From the NCBI GenBank assembly GCA_036524155.1, contig DATDCV010000211.1:1-38358 (forward strand): a stretch of 38,358 nucleotides of DNA, in the 5' to 3' direction. Shown piece by piece: positions 26,429-35,514 of this stretch (positions within the stretch are counted from its first letter, which is position 1; every line of letters starts with the position of its first letter). Source of the DNA: DATDCV01 sp036524155. GTDB taxonomy: Bacteria; Verrucomicrobiota; Verrucomicrobiia; Limisphaerales; UBA8199. The translations under genes were made by a program, and so were the position numbers. The notes beneath the pieces are model-generated. The model had not been told where the DNA came from and searched no databases. It was given only the letters and a program-made list of their open reading frames with translations.

Positions 26429-27889
26429 ATGCAGGGCCATCCAAAACACTACTGCGGAGTCTTCGGCGTTTATGGCCATCCCAACGCCGCGGAGTTGACG
26501 TACTATGGCCTCTATGCGCTGCAACACCGGGGCCAGGAGAGCGCCGGCATCGTCACCTGCGACGGCACCCAGTTTTACGCCCACAAGGGCATGGGGCTGG
26601 TGCCGCAAGTGTTCCGGGGCAGCATCCTGCAGGAGTTGCCGGGGCAAATGGCCATCGGTCACACGCGCTACTCGACCACTGGGTCGTCTCATATTCGGAA
26701 CGCGCAGCCGCTGACGGTCGACTGTGCTCGCGGTCAGATCGCCATCGCGCACAACGGCAACCTTACCAACGCTGCCCACCTCCGCGACGAACTGGAAGCC
26801 AAAGGCTCCATTTTCCAAACCACGGTCGATAGCGAAATCATTCTGCACCTGATGGCGCAGCCGAGCCAAAACGGCAGCGGCAACAATTTACTCCAGGCCG
26901 TCCGACGCATCGAAGGAGCGTACTCGCTGGTATTGGTGACGGAAAAGGACCTCATCGGCGTTCGCGACCCGCACGGCTTCCGCCCACTCTGCCTTGGCCG
27001 CCTCGATCAGGCCTGGGTTCTGGCGAGCGAGACCTGCGCCCTGGATCTCATCCACGCGGAATTCGTCCGGGACATCCAGCCCGGAGAGATTGTGGTCATC
27101 AACGCAGACGGCGTCACCAGTTTGCAGGCTTTCCCCGACCACCAGCGCCGGGCTTTCTGCATTTTTGAATACGTTTATTTTGCCCGGCCCGACAGCACGA
27201 TCGCGAACCGGAACGTGTACCAAGTGCGGGTCGAGATGGGGAAGCAGTTGGCACGCGAGAACCCGCTGAACGCCGACCTGGTTGTCCCGGTGCCCGACAG
27301 CGGCAACTGTGCCGCCCTGGGGTATTCTCTCGAATCGGGAATCCCGTTCGAGATGGCGTTTGTCCGTAATCATTATGTTGGCCGCAGCTTCCTGCAGCCC
27401 ACGCAACTGATCCGCGACTTCGATGTGCGCGTGAAGCTCAACCTGATCAAAGAGCTGGTTCGAGGAAAACGGGTCATCGTGGTGGACGATTCGATTGTGC
27501 GGGGAACCACTTGCAAGGCTCGAGTCAACAACCTCAAGGAGGCGGGGGTCAAGGAAGTTCATGTGCTGGTGAGCTGTCCCCCGCACATGCACCCCTGCGT
27601 TTATGGAATAGATTTTCCGGACCGGAAGAAGCTGATGGCCGCCAACCATCCCCTCGAGGAGATCCGCAAGTATCTCAACGCGGATTCCCTCCACTACCTC
27701 TCCCAGGAGGGCATGGTTAAAGCCACCGGGCTGCCGGCGAACGCGTTCTGCATGGCCTGTTACGATGGAAAATACCCGGTCCCATACGACCCCTCCGTGG
27801 ACAAGCACATCATCGAGCGGCGCAACGGCAAACCGCCCACCTTCTCGGAATCTCTCGCCAAAGAGAGAGCGCAGATCAAGCTTCTGTAA
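26429..27889 (+). CDS. purF: Amidophosphoribosyltransferase
   Basis: 486 residues from the ATG at 26429; an in-frame GTG at 26414 would add five. First committed step of purine synthesis: PRPP + glutamine to phosphoribosylamine. The catalytic cysteine sits in HYCGVFGVYGH at about residue 9, so a short propeptide would be removed, as in the Bacillus-type enzyme. N-terminal nucleophile glutaminase: LQHRGQESAGIV, GHTRYSTTG, IAHNGNLTN. Phosphoribosyltransferase domain: VIVVDDSIVRGTTC (PRPP loop). Cysteines that bind an iron-sulfur cluster in this class are visible in CPPHMHPC (about 392-399) and FCMACYDGKYP (near 440), so a [4Fe-4S] type is likely. Follows purL on the same strand; no Shine-Dalgarno. 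Confidence 0.95.
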   Translation: MQGHPKHYCGVFGVYGHPNAAELTYYGLYALQHRGQESAGIVTCDGTQFYAHKGMGLVPQVFRGSILQELPGQMAIGHTRYSTTGSSHIRNAQPLTVDCARGQIAIAHNGNLTNAAHLRDELEAKGSIFQTTVDSEIILHLMAQPSQNGSGNNLLQAVRRIEGAYSLVLVTEKDLIGVRDPHGFRPLCLGRLDQAWVLASETCALDLIHAEFVRDIQPGEIVVINADGVTSLQAFPDHQRRAFCIFEYVYFARPDSTIANRNVYQVRVEMGKQLARENPLNADLVVPVPDSGNCAALGYSLESGIPFEMAFVRNHYVGRSFLQPTQLIRDFDVRVKLNLIKELVRGKRVIVVDDSIVRGTTCKARVNNLKEAGVKEVHVLVSCPPHMHPCVYGIDFPDRKKLMAANHPLEEIRKYLNADSLHYLSQEGMVKATGLPANAFCMACYDGKYPVPYDPSVDKHIIERRNGKPPTFSESLAKERAQIKLL

Positions 27890-27916
27890 CCAGCCGCGGA
27901 GCCGGGTGTCCGGGGG

Positions 27917-29986
27917 TTATTTCGCAATTTCCCCGTCGCTGAACCGGAAATTCCTGGTGCGGATGGTGGTTGTCGGCCTGCCATCCACCACCGCGAGTGA
28001 TTGCTCGATGCCAGGCCCCTTCACCGCGAATCCATTCTGCGGGAGCTGGTAAGTCTTCCCCTTCAGCCTGACCGTGTAGGGCTCCCTGCCGAAATTGACA
28101 ATCGCTTCCGTGCCGCCGGTGAAACTTGTCCGCTGGACGGCACGATCCGGGGTCAGAAATTCGTGGGTCAGGAGTTCCTTGCCGGCAACCAACTCGTGCA
28201 GTTTGCACGTATTGCGATAGGTGCGGAGGAACGTCTCGCGCGCGGTGGTCCACGAACCTTCCTTGTTCGCCCACAGCAACGGGATGGTGCCGTAGAGAAC
28301 GTTGAAGGCGTCCTTTTTGGCGGTGATTTCGGGCGCGGCTTCCAGCAGGAAATCGCTCGAGTCTCCCCAATACCACGTCGAGACAACGCAATCGTGGAAC
28401 ACGAGCTCCCAGAGGGGCACGCGGGTTTGGTGGCCGATGCCCCATTTCTCGTAACCGGCCCATTTGCCGAATTTGCCGCCCCAGGGGTTGTCAAATTCCT
28501 GGTCTTTGGATTTGGGCCGCATCAGCCAGCCGGCCGGCCACGAGAAGGATCCCCCGCTTTGCATGCCCTCGATGTAATCCAGGCAGGGAACCGCCCAATA
28601 ACGGCCGTGTTCGCCCCCGGTAACCAGCCCGAGCGAACGAGTGTAACTCAGCAGGTCGACTCCGCACTGCCGCTTGGCGCTGCGAGTCAGGGGATGAGTT
28701 GTGTCATAGCATTCGTATAAGTCTTCCGCGGTCGTTACGTCGATGAACCGGCCGAGGAACGGGCGATCTGAGAGCACTTTCGGGATGACGATTCGGGCCG
28801 CGGGGACCCACAACGCCGGACAGCGTTTCATGTATTGCTTCTTGTCCCAGGTCAGCCACGCCTTCATCCGCTCGCCGTCTCCTTTGAGCACCGAATCGTC
28901 CGGAAGGTGGCCGTGGTGAGCATCGACCTCTTTTCCCGGCTCTAACTGGAAGATGTCGGTGTAGTTATCGTATTCGCTCGTGACGTAGCCCAGAGCGTTG
29001 ATCGCCTTCATTTCTTCAGCGGATGCGCGACCGTGGATGATCATTTTTTCAACCCCGGCTGCCCTGGCTTCGCGCGCGAAATTCAGCGACGCGTTCCCCC
29101 ATACATCCGGGGCGCCAAAGATCCGCGAGATGGTGGGATTCGCTTTCAGCTTCCGCGCGAAAGTGACCAGGAAGCCGCGTTGACGGGCATAATCCCGGAA
29201 ACGCTTCGCCAATGAGACATAACCGCCCTTGGGGCTGAAGTGGTAGAAGAAGGTCCGCGAATACCGGAACTCGCCCTGGCTGGGGCGGAAGCCGGGTTGA
29301 GGCAGCCACAGTTCACCGGTCGCAGTTGCGGTTTTCACCAGCCGGATTACCGCGTCGTCATCCGTCTCGACAATCACCGCGTAGCCCTGGCCTGTGGTCG
29401 TCTCGCAGACTCCGGCGAAGGGCATATCGATGGACCAAAGATCGAACCACGTGCGTGGCGGCCGCGAGGCCAACGGATAGAAATGGCCGTCTGAATAGTC
29501 GGCTATAGCCATCGCCAGGTTGGTCGAGCGCAGCGCCAGAGGCGGCAGGGGAAACAGATCCCCCGGTTTGGCGTGGTGGTCGGCCAGATCCACCGTAACA
29601 TGCAAATCGGCGCCAGTTTCCGCCGTAGCCAGCCGGATCAGACAGGGCGGGCCAGCCGCGTTGCCGGCGGCAACTTCGAACTGGAGACCGGCACTCGACC
29701 CGTTGAGGCGGCGGACGTTGGCAAATCCGGAGCCGGTTCTGCCCTCGGGATTGACAGTGCTGAATTCGAGTCCGGAGCGCTTCAGGATAACGGAAATCGA
29801 CCCGCTCGCTGGTGTCACCTTCACGGCCAGCGACCGGTTTTCCAGCAGCCAGGAATCGCTGGTTTGCGAGACTCTAGATGCACCTGCGGCGGAGATGACC
29901 GCAGCAACCAAAACGGGCAGGGCGAGGCCACGGCGAAGCGACATCAGGGGCGCAAACGACAAAAGCGATCTCAAAGCGCGTTTCAT
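27917..29986 (-). CDS. Secreted glycosidase, GH129/GH101-related
   Basis: 689 residues with an N-terminal signal peptide or anchor (FAPLMSLRRGLALPVLVAAVISAAGAS). An N-terminal beta-sandwich (about 40-260) is followed by a TIM-barrel-like region: GYVSLAKRFRDYARQRGFLV, VEKMIIHGRASAEEM, NALGYVTSEYDNYTDIF, LYECYDTTHPLTRSAKRQ, GLVTGGEHGRYWAVPCLDYIEG. This layout resembles the GH129 group related to GH101 endo-alpha-N-acetylgalactosaminidases; the Asp in SEYDNYTD is a candidate nucleophile. A C-terminal beta domain (TPDRAVQRTSFTGGTEAIVNF, about 610 on) is usual for such barrels. Last gene of an apparent three-gene operon: its ATG lies 6 bases after the stop of the ceramidase-like gene. Assignment from memory of motifs; substrate unknown. 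Confidence 0.6.
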   Translation of the reverse strand: MKRALRSLLSFAPLMSLRRGLALPVLVAAVISAAGASRVSQTSDSWLLENRSLAVKVTPASGSISVILKRSGLEFSTVNPEGRTGSGFANVRRLNGSSAGLQFEVAAGNAAGPPCLIRLATAETGADLHVTVDLADHHAKPGDLFPLPPLALRSTNLAMAIADYSDGHFYPLASRPPRTWFDLWSIDMPFAGVCETTTGQGYAVIVETDDDAVIRLVKTATATGELWLPQPGFRPSQGEFRYSRTFFYHFSPKGGYVSLAKRFRDYARQRGFLVTFARKLKANPTISRIFGAPDVWGNASLNFAREARAAGVEKMIIHGRASAEEMKAINALGYVTSEYDNYTDIFQLEPGKEVDAHHGHLPDDSVLKGDGERMKAWLTWDKKQYMKRCPALWVPAARIVIPKVLSDRPFLGRFIDVTTAEDLYECYDTTHPLTRSAKRQCGVDLLSYTRSLGLVTGGEHGRYWAVPCLDYIEGMQSGGSFSWPAGWLMRPKSKDQEFDNPWGGKFGKWAGYEKWGIGHQTRVPLWELVFHDCVVSTWYWGDSSDFLLEAAPEITAKKDAFNVLYGTIPLLWANKEGSWTTARETFLRTYRNTCKLHELVAGKELLTHEFLTPDRAVQRTSFTGGTEAIVNFGREPYTVRLKGKTYQLPQNGFAVKGPGIEQSLAVVDGRPTTTIRTRNFRFSDGEIAK

Positions 29987-29992
29987 GGCGGG

Positions 29993-31420
29993 CTATTTCG
30001 ACGAGGTTTCAGAGGCCGCGTGTCGGTAAAGCTCGTCCAGCAACCGGACGGCGGCGTCCACGAGCTTTTCGCCTGAGCCCGGGGCGCAACGGGCGCTCTC
30101 GGGCTCGTAATTGCCTTCCGCGTAACTGCGGCGGTCGGGGATGTAACCAATGCTCTCATTTGCCAACTCGACCACAAAGGTCTGGCGGAAGGGAGAGCGC
30201 TTTTTGATCGCCAGACCGAGTTCGACAAAGACCTCACCCGGCAGGCCGACCCACGCGGCGTCCCGGCCAAGACTGACCGCTTGCACTTCGACGCGGTGGG
30301 GCTTGCCCTGCCGCCCCGCCACATCGAGTGCACGGTAGGAACGCACCAGCTTCATGAAATTGCCCGAGCGATCATCTTTCGTGGCTGCGAGAGTCTTTCG
30401 AGCCTCTTCGACCTGCTCAGGGCTGATCTCCGGCAACGCCAGTTCGACGGTTTCGCTTTTGGCAGCCAAGCCTCCCGTCCTCAACGGCTGCAGGTTCTTG
30501 TAGCCTTCAAGAACCGCGGCTCCCAGGACGACCGCGATGCGGTTTGCCTCGTTTGTGCCGGAATTCAACCATTGCCAGGAGAAGTCGCAATGGTTGATGT
30601 TGCCGCAGGTGCCGTTGGCCACCAGCGTGACATGCTGCAGGCCGTGGTAAGCGGCCAGAACGCGCCCGAGCGCGCCGGGCCAGTCCGCGCTGATCTTGCT
30701 GCCGCCGGTGGTGTCAGGGTGCATGGCAAAATTCACGTAGCTCGCGACGGAGTCCGTGGGCCTGCCTGCATCCGGTTTTTCGATATAGAGGATGCTGACT
30801 TCAGGGTCGGTCGGGCCGGCCGGCATCACGATATTGGGGTTCATCTTGCCCGGGTTCCAGCCTACCGATCCGTCACGCATGTAATAGCGCCGGTTAAACG
30901 CGAGGCCTTCGCACCGGCCGCGTGCAACACTCACCCGGGCCGGCTGCAAGCGCTCGTTGGCGGCGCGGACACTCTCAGCGATCTTTCCAGGCAGTGCCCG
31001 GGTGTAATCCACTGCCAACTGTTTTTGCCCTCCCATGTCACCGCTGAACTTGCTCGGCGCTGCGAGTTGGGGGCCGGTATGCGCGTGCGTGGCGCTGACC
31101 ATCACGTGGGTGCCGGGGATGCCGGTGGTTTTCTCGATTTCGCCCCGGGCTTCGTCGGTGACCGCCCGGGTAACGGTGATGATGTCCAGCACCACCAGTG
31201 CCACACGCTGTCCGCCCGTTTCGATGACCATCGCCTTGCTGAACAGCGGATCGAGCACGCCGTCGGCGCCTCGTTCGTGATAATACCCTGCCATGGGAAT
31301 GCCCGCCGGGGGTGTGATATCCACCTGCGCCACTCCCGCGCGGATGTCGGCGGCCGGAATAGTTGCCACTGACAGAAACCAGGCAACGATGGCGTATAGT
31401 GTCGTGTGGTGAGTTTTCAT
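29993..31420 (-). CDS. Secreted neutral/alkaline ceramidase-family hydrolase
   Basis: 475 residues with signal peptide (cleavage near PAAD, residue 24). Belongs to the neutral ceramidase N-terminal family: RAGVAQVDITPPAGIPMAGY, DPLFSKAMVIETG, VMVSATHAHTGP with paired zinc-site histidines, NFAMHPDTTGG with a further His, WVGLPGEVFVELG with the conserved Glu, and NESIGYIPDRRSYAEGNYE. In true ceramidases the catalytic serine lies in a GDVSPN motif; here the matching region reads GTCGNINH, without that serine. It may therefore act on another amide or ester, or use a different nucleophile. Middle gene of the operon: 64 bases after the amidohydrolase, 6 bases before the glycosidase. Confidence 0.82.
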   Translation of the reverse strand: MKTHHTTLYAIVAWFLSVATIPAADIRAGVAQVDITPPAGIPMAGYYHERGADGVLDPLFSKAMVIETGGQRVALVVLDIITVTRAVTDEARGEIEKTTGIPGTHVMVSATHAHTGPQLAAPSKFSGDMGGQKQLAVDYTRALPGKIAESVRAANERLQPARVSVARGRCEGLAFNRRYYMRDGSVGWNPGKMNPNIVMPAGPTDPEVSILYIEKPDAGRPTDSVASYVNFAMHPDTTGGSKISADWPGALGRVLAAYHGLQHVTLVANGTCGNINHCDFSWQWLNSGTNEANRIAVVLGAAVLEGYKNLQPLRTGGLAAKSETVELALPEISPEQVEEARKTLAATKDDRSGNFMKLVRSYRALDVAGRQGKPHRVEVQAVSLGRDAAWVGLPGEVFVELGLAIKKRSPFRQTFVVELANESIGYIPDRRSYAEGNYEPESARCAPGSGEKLVDAAVRLLDELYRHAASETSSK

Positions 31421-31484
31421 AAATCAGGCTTCAGGTCAGACCGGCTGGACTGGTCGCATACGCAGGTCGGTCTGAGGTATTAGT

Positions 31485-32915
31485 TCACTTCGCCCATTCC
31501 ACCTGGCTCAGCGCCTCGGTTTTGGTCCGCAGTTGGAACAGGTTTCGGGCCGTACCATTCATCAGGGCCGGTATCAGCTCGACAGCATCCCCGAGCGTGA
31601 GCCAACTCTCTTCCACCAATTCACCCAAGGCCTGGGCGATGCCGCGCCTGGCAAGGGCGGCATGGCCCAGCACTGGCTCGACGGGGATGTAATCGCCGCC
31701 GAACGGCAGCACTTTGTTAAGCGGGGCGCTTACGATATGTTTCTTGAGGTAGTCTTTCGCGGCGACCGGGTTGATCAACCAGGACCAGCACATGTCAACG
31801 TGAGCGTTGGACCACTGCTTAGCCAGCGCCAGCATCTCCTCGTAATACGGATAACAGATGTGCATGAACACGAACCGGGTGTCCGGTGAGAGACGGCACA
31901 ACTCCGCGGCGGACGCCGGGTTGTGCTGCAAGCGAGCAAGCGGCATTGAATTTTGGCCCGCGTAATAGCCTGTGTGCAGCTTTACCGGGAGATTGTGCGC
32001 GGTCGCCTGTTCCACTGCCTGCCAGAACAGATGATCCTCAAGTAACTTCCGTTCGGCCTCGGAAACCGGCTCTTTTTGGACCACTTTCCGGAAGACAGGT
32101 TCCGCCGTCTCGGCAGGCACTTTGGCATAATCGATGTCCCGCCCATAAGCGTTCTGCGACTTCACGGCGACCGCATATTTCCCACAAGTATCAAACCACC
32201 ACGCGATGACTCTGTGCCAGTCGGAAAGCGCTTTCACCTCAATGCCCGGAGGTGAAGCGTATTGCACAAGGTCGGGGCCGGAAAACATGCCCACGATGCT
32301 AAGGTCCTGCATGAGGAGAGCGGGCATCGCGGACTTCTTGAACGGTTCCGAAAGACAGTTCACCTGACACGATTCGATTTTCGCCCGGTCCCGCAGGATC
32401 CGCCCGTAAAAACCGGGACGCCGGGTCTGCTCATAACCGCTCTGGACCTTTTCGACAGTCGCCCCCGAGAGGTCCTCCACGCCGTAGAGCTCATGAACGG
32501 CAATCCGCACTGCCTGCGCGTAGCCGGTGTTCTTGACGGCGGGCCAGTGCGGCGCCAACAACCGCCACTTGGCGCCTGGGTCCAGCCCCGGAGAAAGAAA
32601 TGCATCCAGATCCTTGCGCGGCATGCCCGCCACCAACAGGTCGGAGTCCAGGTAGTGGCTCAGAAGGATGGACCAGTCATCGCTGCGCAGGCGCGGCCGC
32701 GCTGGGCCCCGGAGCCGCTCGCTCTCCTCCAGCAGATGCTCGTGGGTGTCGATCAGCGGAGTGCTCAAGACGCGGTTGAGGATTTCCTCGCGCGGGTTGC
32801 GACCAGCGGGAGCCGCGCCCGCGGAAACGCCCCCACCCCAAGCGAGCACCACCCCTCCGGCAGCACCGACATTCTTGAGCAGAGCGCGGCGGGTAAAAGT
32901 ACGACGGGTTTTCAT
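31485..32915 (-). CDS. Exported amidohydrolase, amidohydrolase-related family
   Basis: 476 residues from the ATG at 32915, which puts a twin-arginine-like leader at the start (TRRTFTRRALLKNVGAAGGVVLAWGGG); the open frame upstream is not family-like. The barrel begins with PLIDTHEHLLEE (metal ligands His-x-His), then LPVKLHTGYYAGQNS, FVFMHICYPYYEEM, HVDMCWSWLIN, KVLPFGGDYIPVEP with the C-terminal Asp, and NGTARNLFQL. Such enzymes hydrolyse or isomerise sugar acids and small carboxylates; the sequence has some likeness to the uronate isomerase group but substrate cannot be named. Tat export would suit a protein folded with its metal in the cytoplasm. First gene of the minus-strand operon; divergent from the PHP gene over 106 bases. 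Confidence 0.8.
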   Translation of the reverse strand: MKTRRTFTRRALLKNVGAAGGVVLAWGGGVSAGAAPAGRNPREEILNRVLSTPLIDTHEHLLEESERLRGPARPRLRSDDWSILLSHYLDSDLLVAGMPRKDLDAFLSPGLDPGAKWRLLAPHWPAVKNTGYAQAVRIAVHELYGVEDLSGATVEKVQSGYEQTRRPGFYGRILRDRAKIESCQVNCLSEPFKKSAMPALLMQDLSIVGMFSGPDLVQYASPPGIEVKALSDWHRVIAWWFDTCGKYAVAVKSQNAYGRDIDYAKVPAETAEPVFRKVVQKEPVSEAERKLLEDHLFWQAVEQATAHNLPVKLHTGYYAGQNSMPLARLQHNPASAAELCRLSPDTRFVFMHICYPYYEEMLALAKQWSNAHVDMCWSWLINPVAAKDYLKKHIVSAPLNKVLPFGGDYIPVEPVLGHAALARRGIAQALGELVEESWLTLGDAVELIPALMNGTARNLFQLRTKTEALSQVEWAK

Positions 32916-33021
32916 AAGCGCCGACCGAGCCTTTGCCGATTCGGCTCCGTTTTCAATCCAAAAAGATCGGCTGATTAATTTTGCCCTCAGCACAATTTAC
33001 TGCTCACATAGCTTTCGGCAG

Positions 33022-34251
33022 ATGAACACAAATACTCTGGAACCTCCCATCCCGACTAACGCTCGGCGACGTTTTCCGCGAAAGTCTTCGGCAGCTCGCC
33101 CTAGCCAGAGAACCGCCCGGCTGGCTGGCCGGGCCCTCCTGCTGGCGGGCATTGCGGCAGTCACCGGCGCCTTCGCCCAAACCCGCACCCGCGCCGAGTT
33201 GACCTTTCCCGACCTGCCGGGTTTCGTCACGCTGCGCTGTGATTTCCACATGCACTCGGTGTTTTCCGACGGCAGCGTGTGGCCCAGCGTGCGTGTCGAA
33301 GAAGCCTGGCGAGACGGCCTCGATGTGATCGCGATGACTGACCATCTGGAGTACCTGCCCCACAAAGACGACCTTGGCGCCAATTACGCCCGTCCCTACG
33401 AGATCGCCCGTGCCGCGGCGCGGCCACTTGGACTCGTTGTGCTGCGCGCGGCGGAAATCACCCGCGGCGAGCCACCGGGACACAACAACGCCATTGGGCT
33501 GACCAATGTCCCCGCAGTGAATGAAAAGGACAACGCGCTGGCGGTCAGCAACGCCTTCGTTCAGGGGGCTTTCATTTTCTGGAATCACCCGGGCTGGAAG
33601 CAGCCGGAGAACAAATCGATCTGGTACCAGGAACAGGACGACTACTTCCAGAAGGGATGGCTGCGCGGGATCGAGATCGTCAACGGTCCCGATTACGACC
33701 CCATCGCCCACCAGTGGTGCCTCGACAAGAAGTTGACGATGCTCGGCAACTCCGACGCGCATGACCCGATGGCCTTCGATTACGGCAGCACTCCGAGCGA
33801 CCGCCGCCCCGTAACGCTGGTGTTCGCGACAACACGCAACCCGGAGGCCGTTAAAGAGGCTCTTTTTGCCCGGCGCACCGCGGTGCTCAGCCAGGGTCAG
33901 CTCATGGGCGAACCCGACTACCTCGCTCCGCTGTTTCAGGGCTCCCTCGAGATCGTGAACCCGGAAATCCGGATTTCCGGCAAAGGCCGGGCCCTGGTCC
34001 AGATCCGCAACAAAGCCCCCATCAACTTCGAGTGCCGGCTCAGTCCCAAGCTCCCCGAGTGTGACGTGCAGGAAAAAGCAGTCTTCGTGGCAGGCAAAAT
34101 ATCGTTGTTCGAGGTGCGCTGTGTCTCTGACCGGGTGAACGGGGAGCAGGAGATCCTGCTGCCGTGCAAGGTTCTGAACCTTCTCGTCCAACCGAACAAG
34201 GGCCTGTCCACCAGCTTGAGACTCCGGATCAGATTCGAGCCGGCGTCGTAG
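33022..34251 (+). CDS. Exported PHP-domain phosphoesterase-like protein
   Basis: 409 residues from the ATG at 33022. Begins with a basic stretch and then a hydrophobic segment with a cleavage site near FAQ (residue 53), a long signal peptide. The PHP domain follows: LRCDFHMHSVFSDG (His76, His78), VIAMTDHLEY (His108), RAAEITRGEPPGHNN, FWNHPGW and GNSDAHDP, which supply the metal ligands of this family. A C-terminal beta domain (about 300-409) has no clear name. PHP proteins hydrolyse phosphoesters; the export signal suggests a periplasmic substrate. Divergent from the hydrolase operon and likely coregulated with it. Confidence 0.82.
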   Translation: MNTNTLEPPIPTNARRRFPRKSSAARPSQRTARLAGRALLLAGIAAVTGAFAQTRTRAELTFPDLPGFVTLRCDFHMHSVFSDGSVWPSVRVEEAWRDGLDVIAMTDHLEYLPHKDDLGANYARPYEIARAAARPLGLVVLRAAEITRGEPPGHNNAIGLTNVPAVNEKDNALAVSNAFVQGAFIFWNHPGWKQPENKSIWYQEQDDYFQKGWLRGIEIVNGPDYDPIAHQWCLDKKLTMLGNSDAHDPMAFDYGSTPSDRRPVTLVFATTRNPEAVKEALFARRTAVLSQGQLMGEPDYLAPLFQGSLEIVNPEIRISGKGRALVQIRNKAPINFECRLSPKLPECDVQEKAVFVAGKISLFEVRCVSDRVNGEQEILLPCKVLNLLVQPNKGLSTSLRLRIRFEPAS

Positions 34252-34321
34252 CGAAAGCGGACTACTGTTCGACGCGGCAAAAACTGCGGTTTGCCAAACC
34301 CGCGGCATCTGGTAATCGTAT

Positions 34322-35494
34322 TTGGTGCAATTCTTTGTCCAGCGCAGTGAACTCCGCGACCTCTATAACAAGGTCGCCGCCGGGGTGAGAATCTCCGAAC
34401 CCGAGGCGCTGCGGCTTTTCGAAAGCAAAGACTTGAACATGGTCGGCGCGATTGCCGACCTCGCACGCCAGCGCAAAGCCGGCAACCGTGCCAGCTACAT
34501 CCTCAACCGGTACATCAACTACTCCAACTACTGCATCCTGAGCTGCCAGTTCTGCGCTTTTGCCCGCAAGAAGCGCGACGCGGACGGTTTTGAACTCTCC
34601 ATCCCGCAGGTCGTGGAAAAAGCCCGGGAGGCGCTGCGCCTGGGCATCACGGAATTGCATATTGTCGGCGGCCTTCACCCCTCCCTGCCGTTCGACTACT
34701 ATGTCGCCCTGCTCAAAGCCCTCAAAGCGCTCGACCCCGCGCTGCAGCTCAAGTGCTTTACGGCGATCGAAATCCTGCACCTGTCCTGGCTAGCCAGGAA
34801 ATCCGTGGAGAGCACATTACGCGAACTCCAGTCGGCCGGTCTCGACTCCCTGACCGGTGGCGGCGCCGAGATTTTCAACCCGGAAGTGCGTTCGCGCATC
34901 GCCCGCGGCAAAGAATCGGCGGCGGAATACCTGGACGTGCACCGGACGTGGCATCGCCTGGGCGGCCGCAGCACCACCACGATGCTCTACGGTCATGTCG
35001 AGTCGCTCGCCGACCGCGTGGACCATCTCCGGCAGATCCGGGAGCTGCAGGACGAAACCCGCGGCTTCGTGGGCTTTGTCCCGTTGCCGTACCACCCCGA
35101 CAACAACGACATCCCGGTCACGAACACTCCGACGGGCTTCGACACACTCCGGACCATCGCCGTGAGCCGGATTTACCTGGATAACTTCGACCACATCACG
35201 GCCTATTGGATCGCGCTCGGGGTGAAGCTGGCCCAGGTGGCGTTGAGTTACGGGGCGGATGACCTCCACGGCACCATCCTCGAAGAGCACATCTTCCACA
35301 TGGCCGGCGCGCAATCACCTCAGGCCCGAACCGAGGCGGAGATGATCAAGGCCATTTGCGAAGCCGGCCGCACCGCCGTCCAGCGCGACACGTTTTATGA
35401 ACCGATTCGCGTGCGCGAAGAAACCGCCGCGACCCAGACGCACCCGGACGCGCAGACGTTGAAAATGCTCGAGCAGAACCTCGCCAGTGCCTAA
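34322..35494 (+). CDS. mqnE: Aminofutalosine synthase MqnE (radical SAM)
   Basis: 390 residues; first possible start is TTG at 34322, with GTG three bases on. Joins the radical SAM cleavage of SAM to the enolpyruvate-benzoate product of MqnA, making 6-amino-6-deoxyfutalosine for menaquinone. The cluster motif is NYCILSCQFCAF, with Cys71, Cys75 and Cys78. Family motifs: ILNRYINYSNYC, ELHIVGGLHPSLPFDYY, KCFTAIEI, LDSLTGGGAEIF and GFVGFVPLPYHPDNN. The GGLHP and TAIEI forms separate MqnE from MqnC. Followed after 20 bases by mqnA, the preceding enzyme of the pathway, on the same strand. No Shine-Dalgarno visible. Confidence 0.92.
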   Translation: MVQFFVQRSELRDLYNKVAAGVRISEPEALRLFESKDLNMVGAIADLARQRKAGNRASYILNRYINYSNYCILSCQFCAFARKKRDADGFELSIPQVVEKAREALRLGITELHIVGGLHPSLPFDYYVALLKALKALDPALQLKCFTAIEILHLSWLARKSVESTLRELQSAGLDSLTGGGAEIFNPEVRSRIARGKESAAEYLDVHRTWHRLGGRSTTTMLYGHVESLADRVDHLRQIRELQDETRGFVGFVPLPYHPDNNDIPVTNTPTGFDTLRTIAVSRIYLDNFDHITAYWIALGVKLAQVALSYGADDLHGTILEEHIFHMAGAQSPQARTEAEMIKAICEAGRTAVQRDTFYEPIRVREETAATQTHPDAQTLKMLEQNLASA

Positions 35495-35514
35495 GGTACG
35501 CCTACGGTTTGACT

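Noticed and set aside
30281..31372. 363-residue plus-strand frame
   Set aside because: Fully antisense to the ceramidase-like gene; His/Arg/Val-rich shadow composition.
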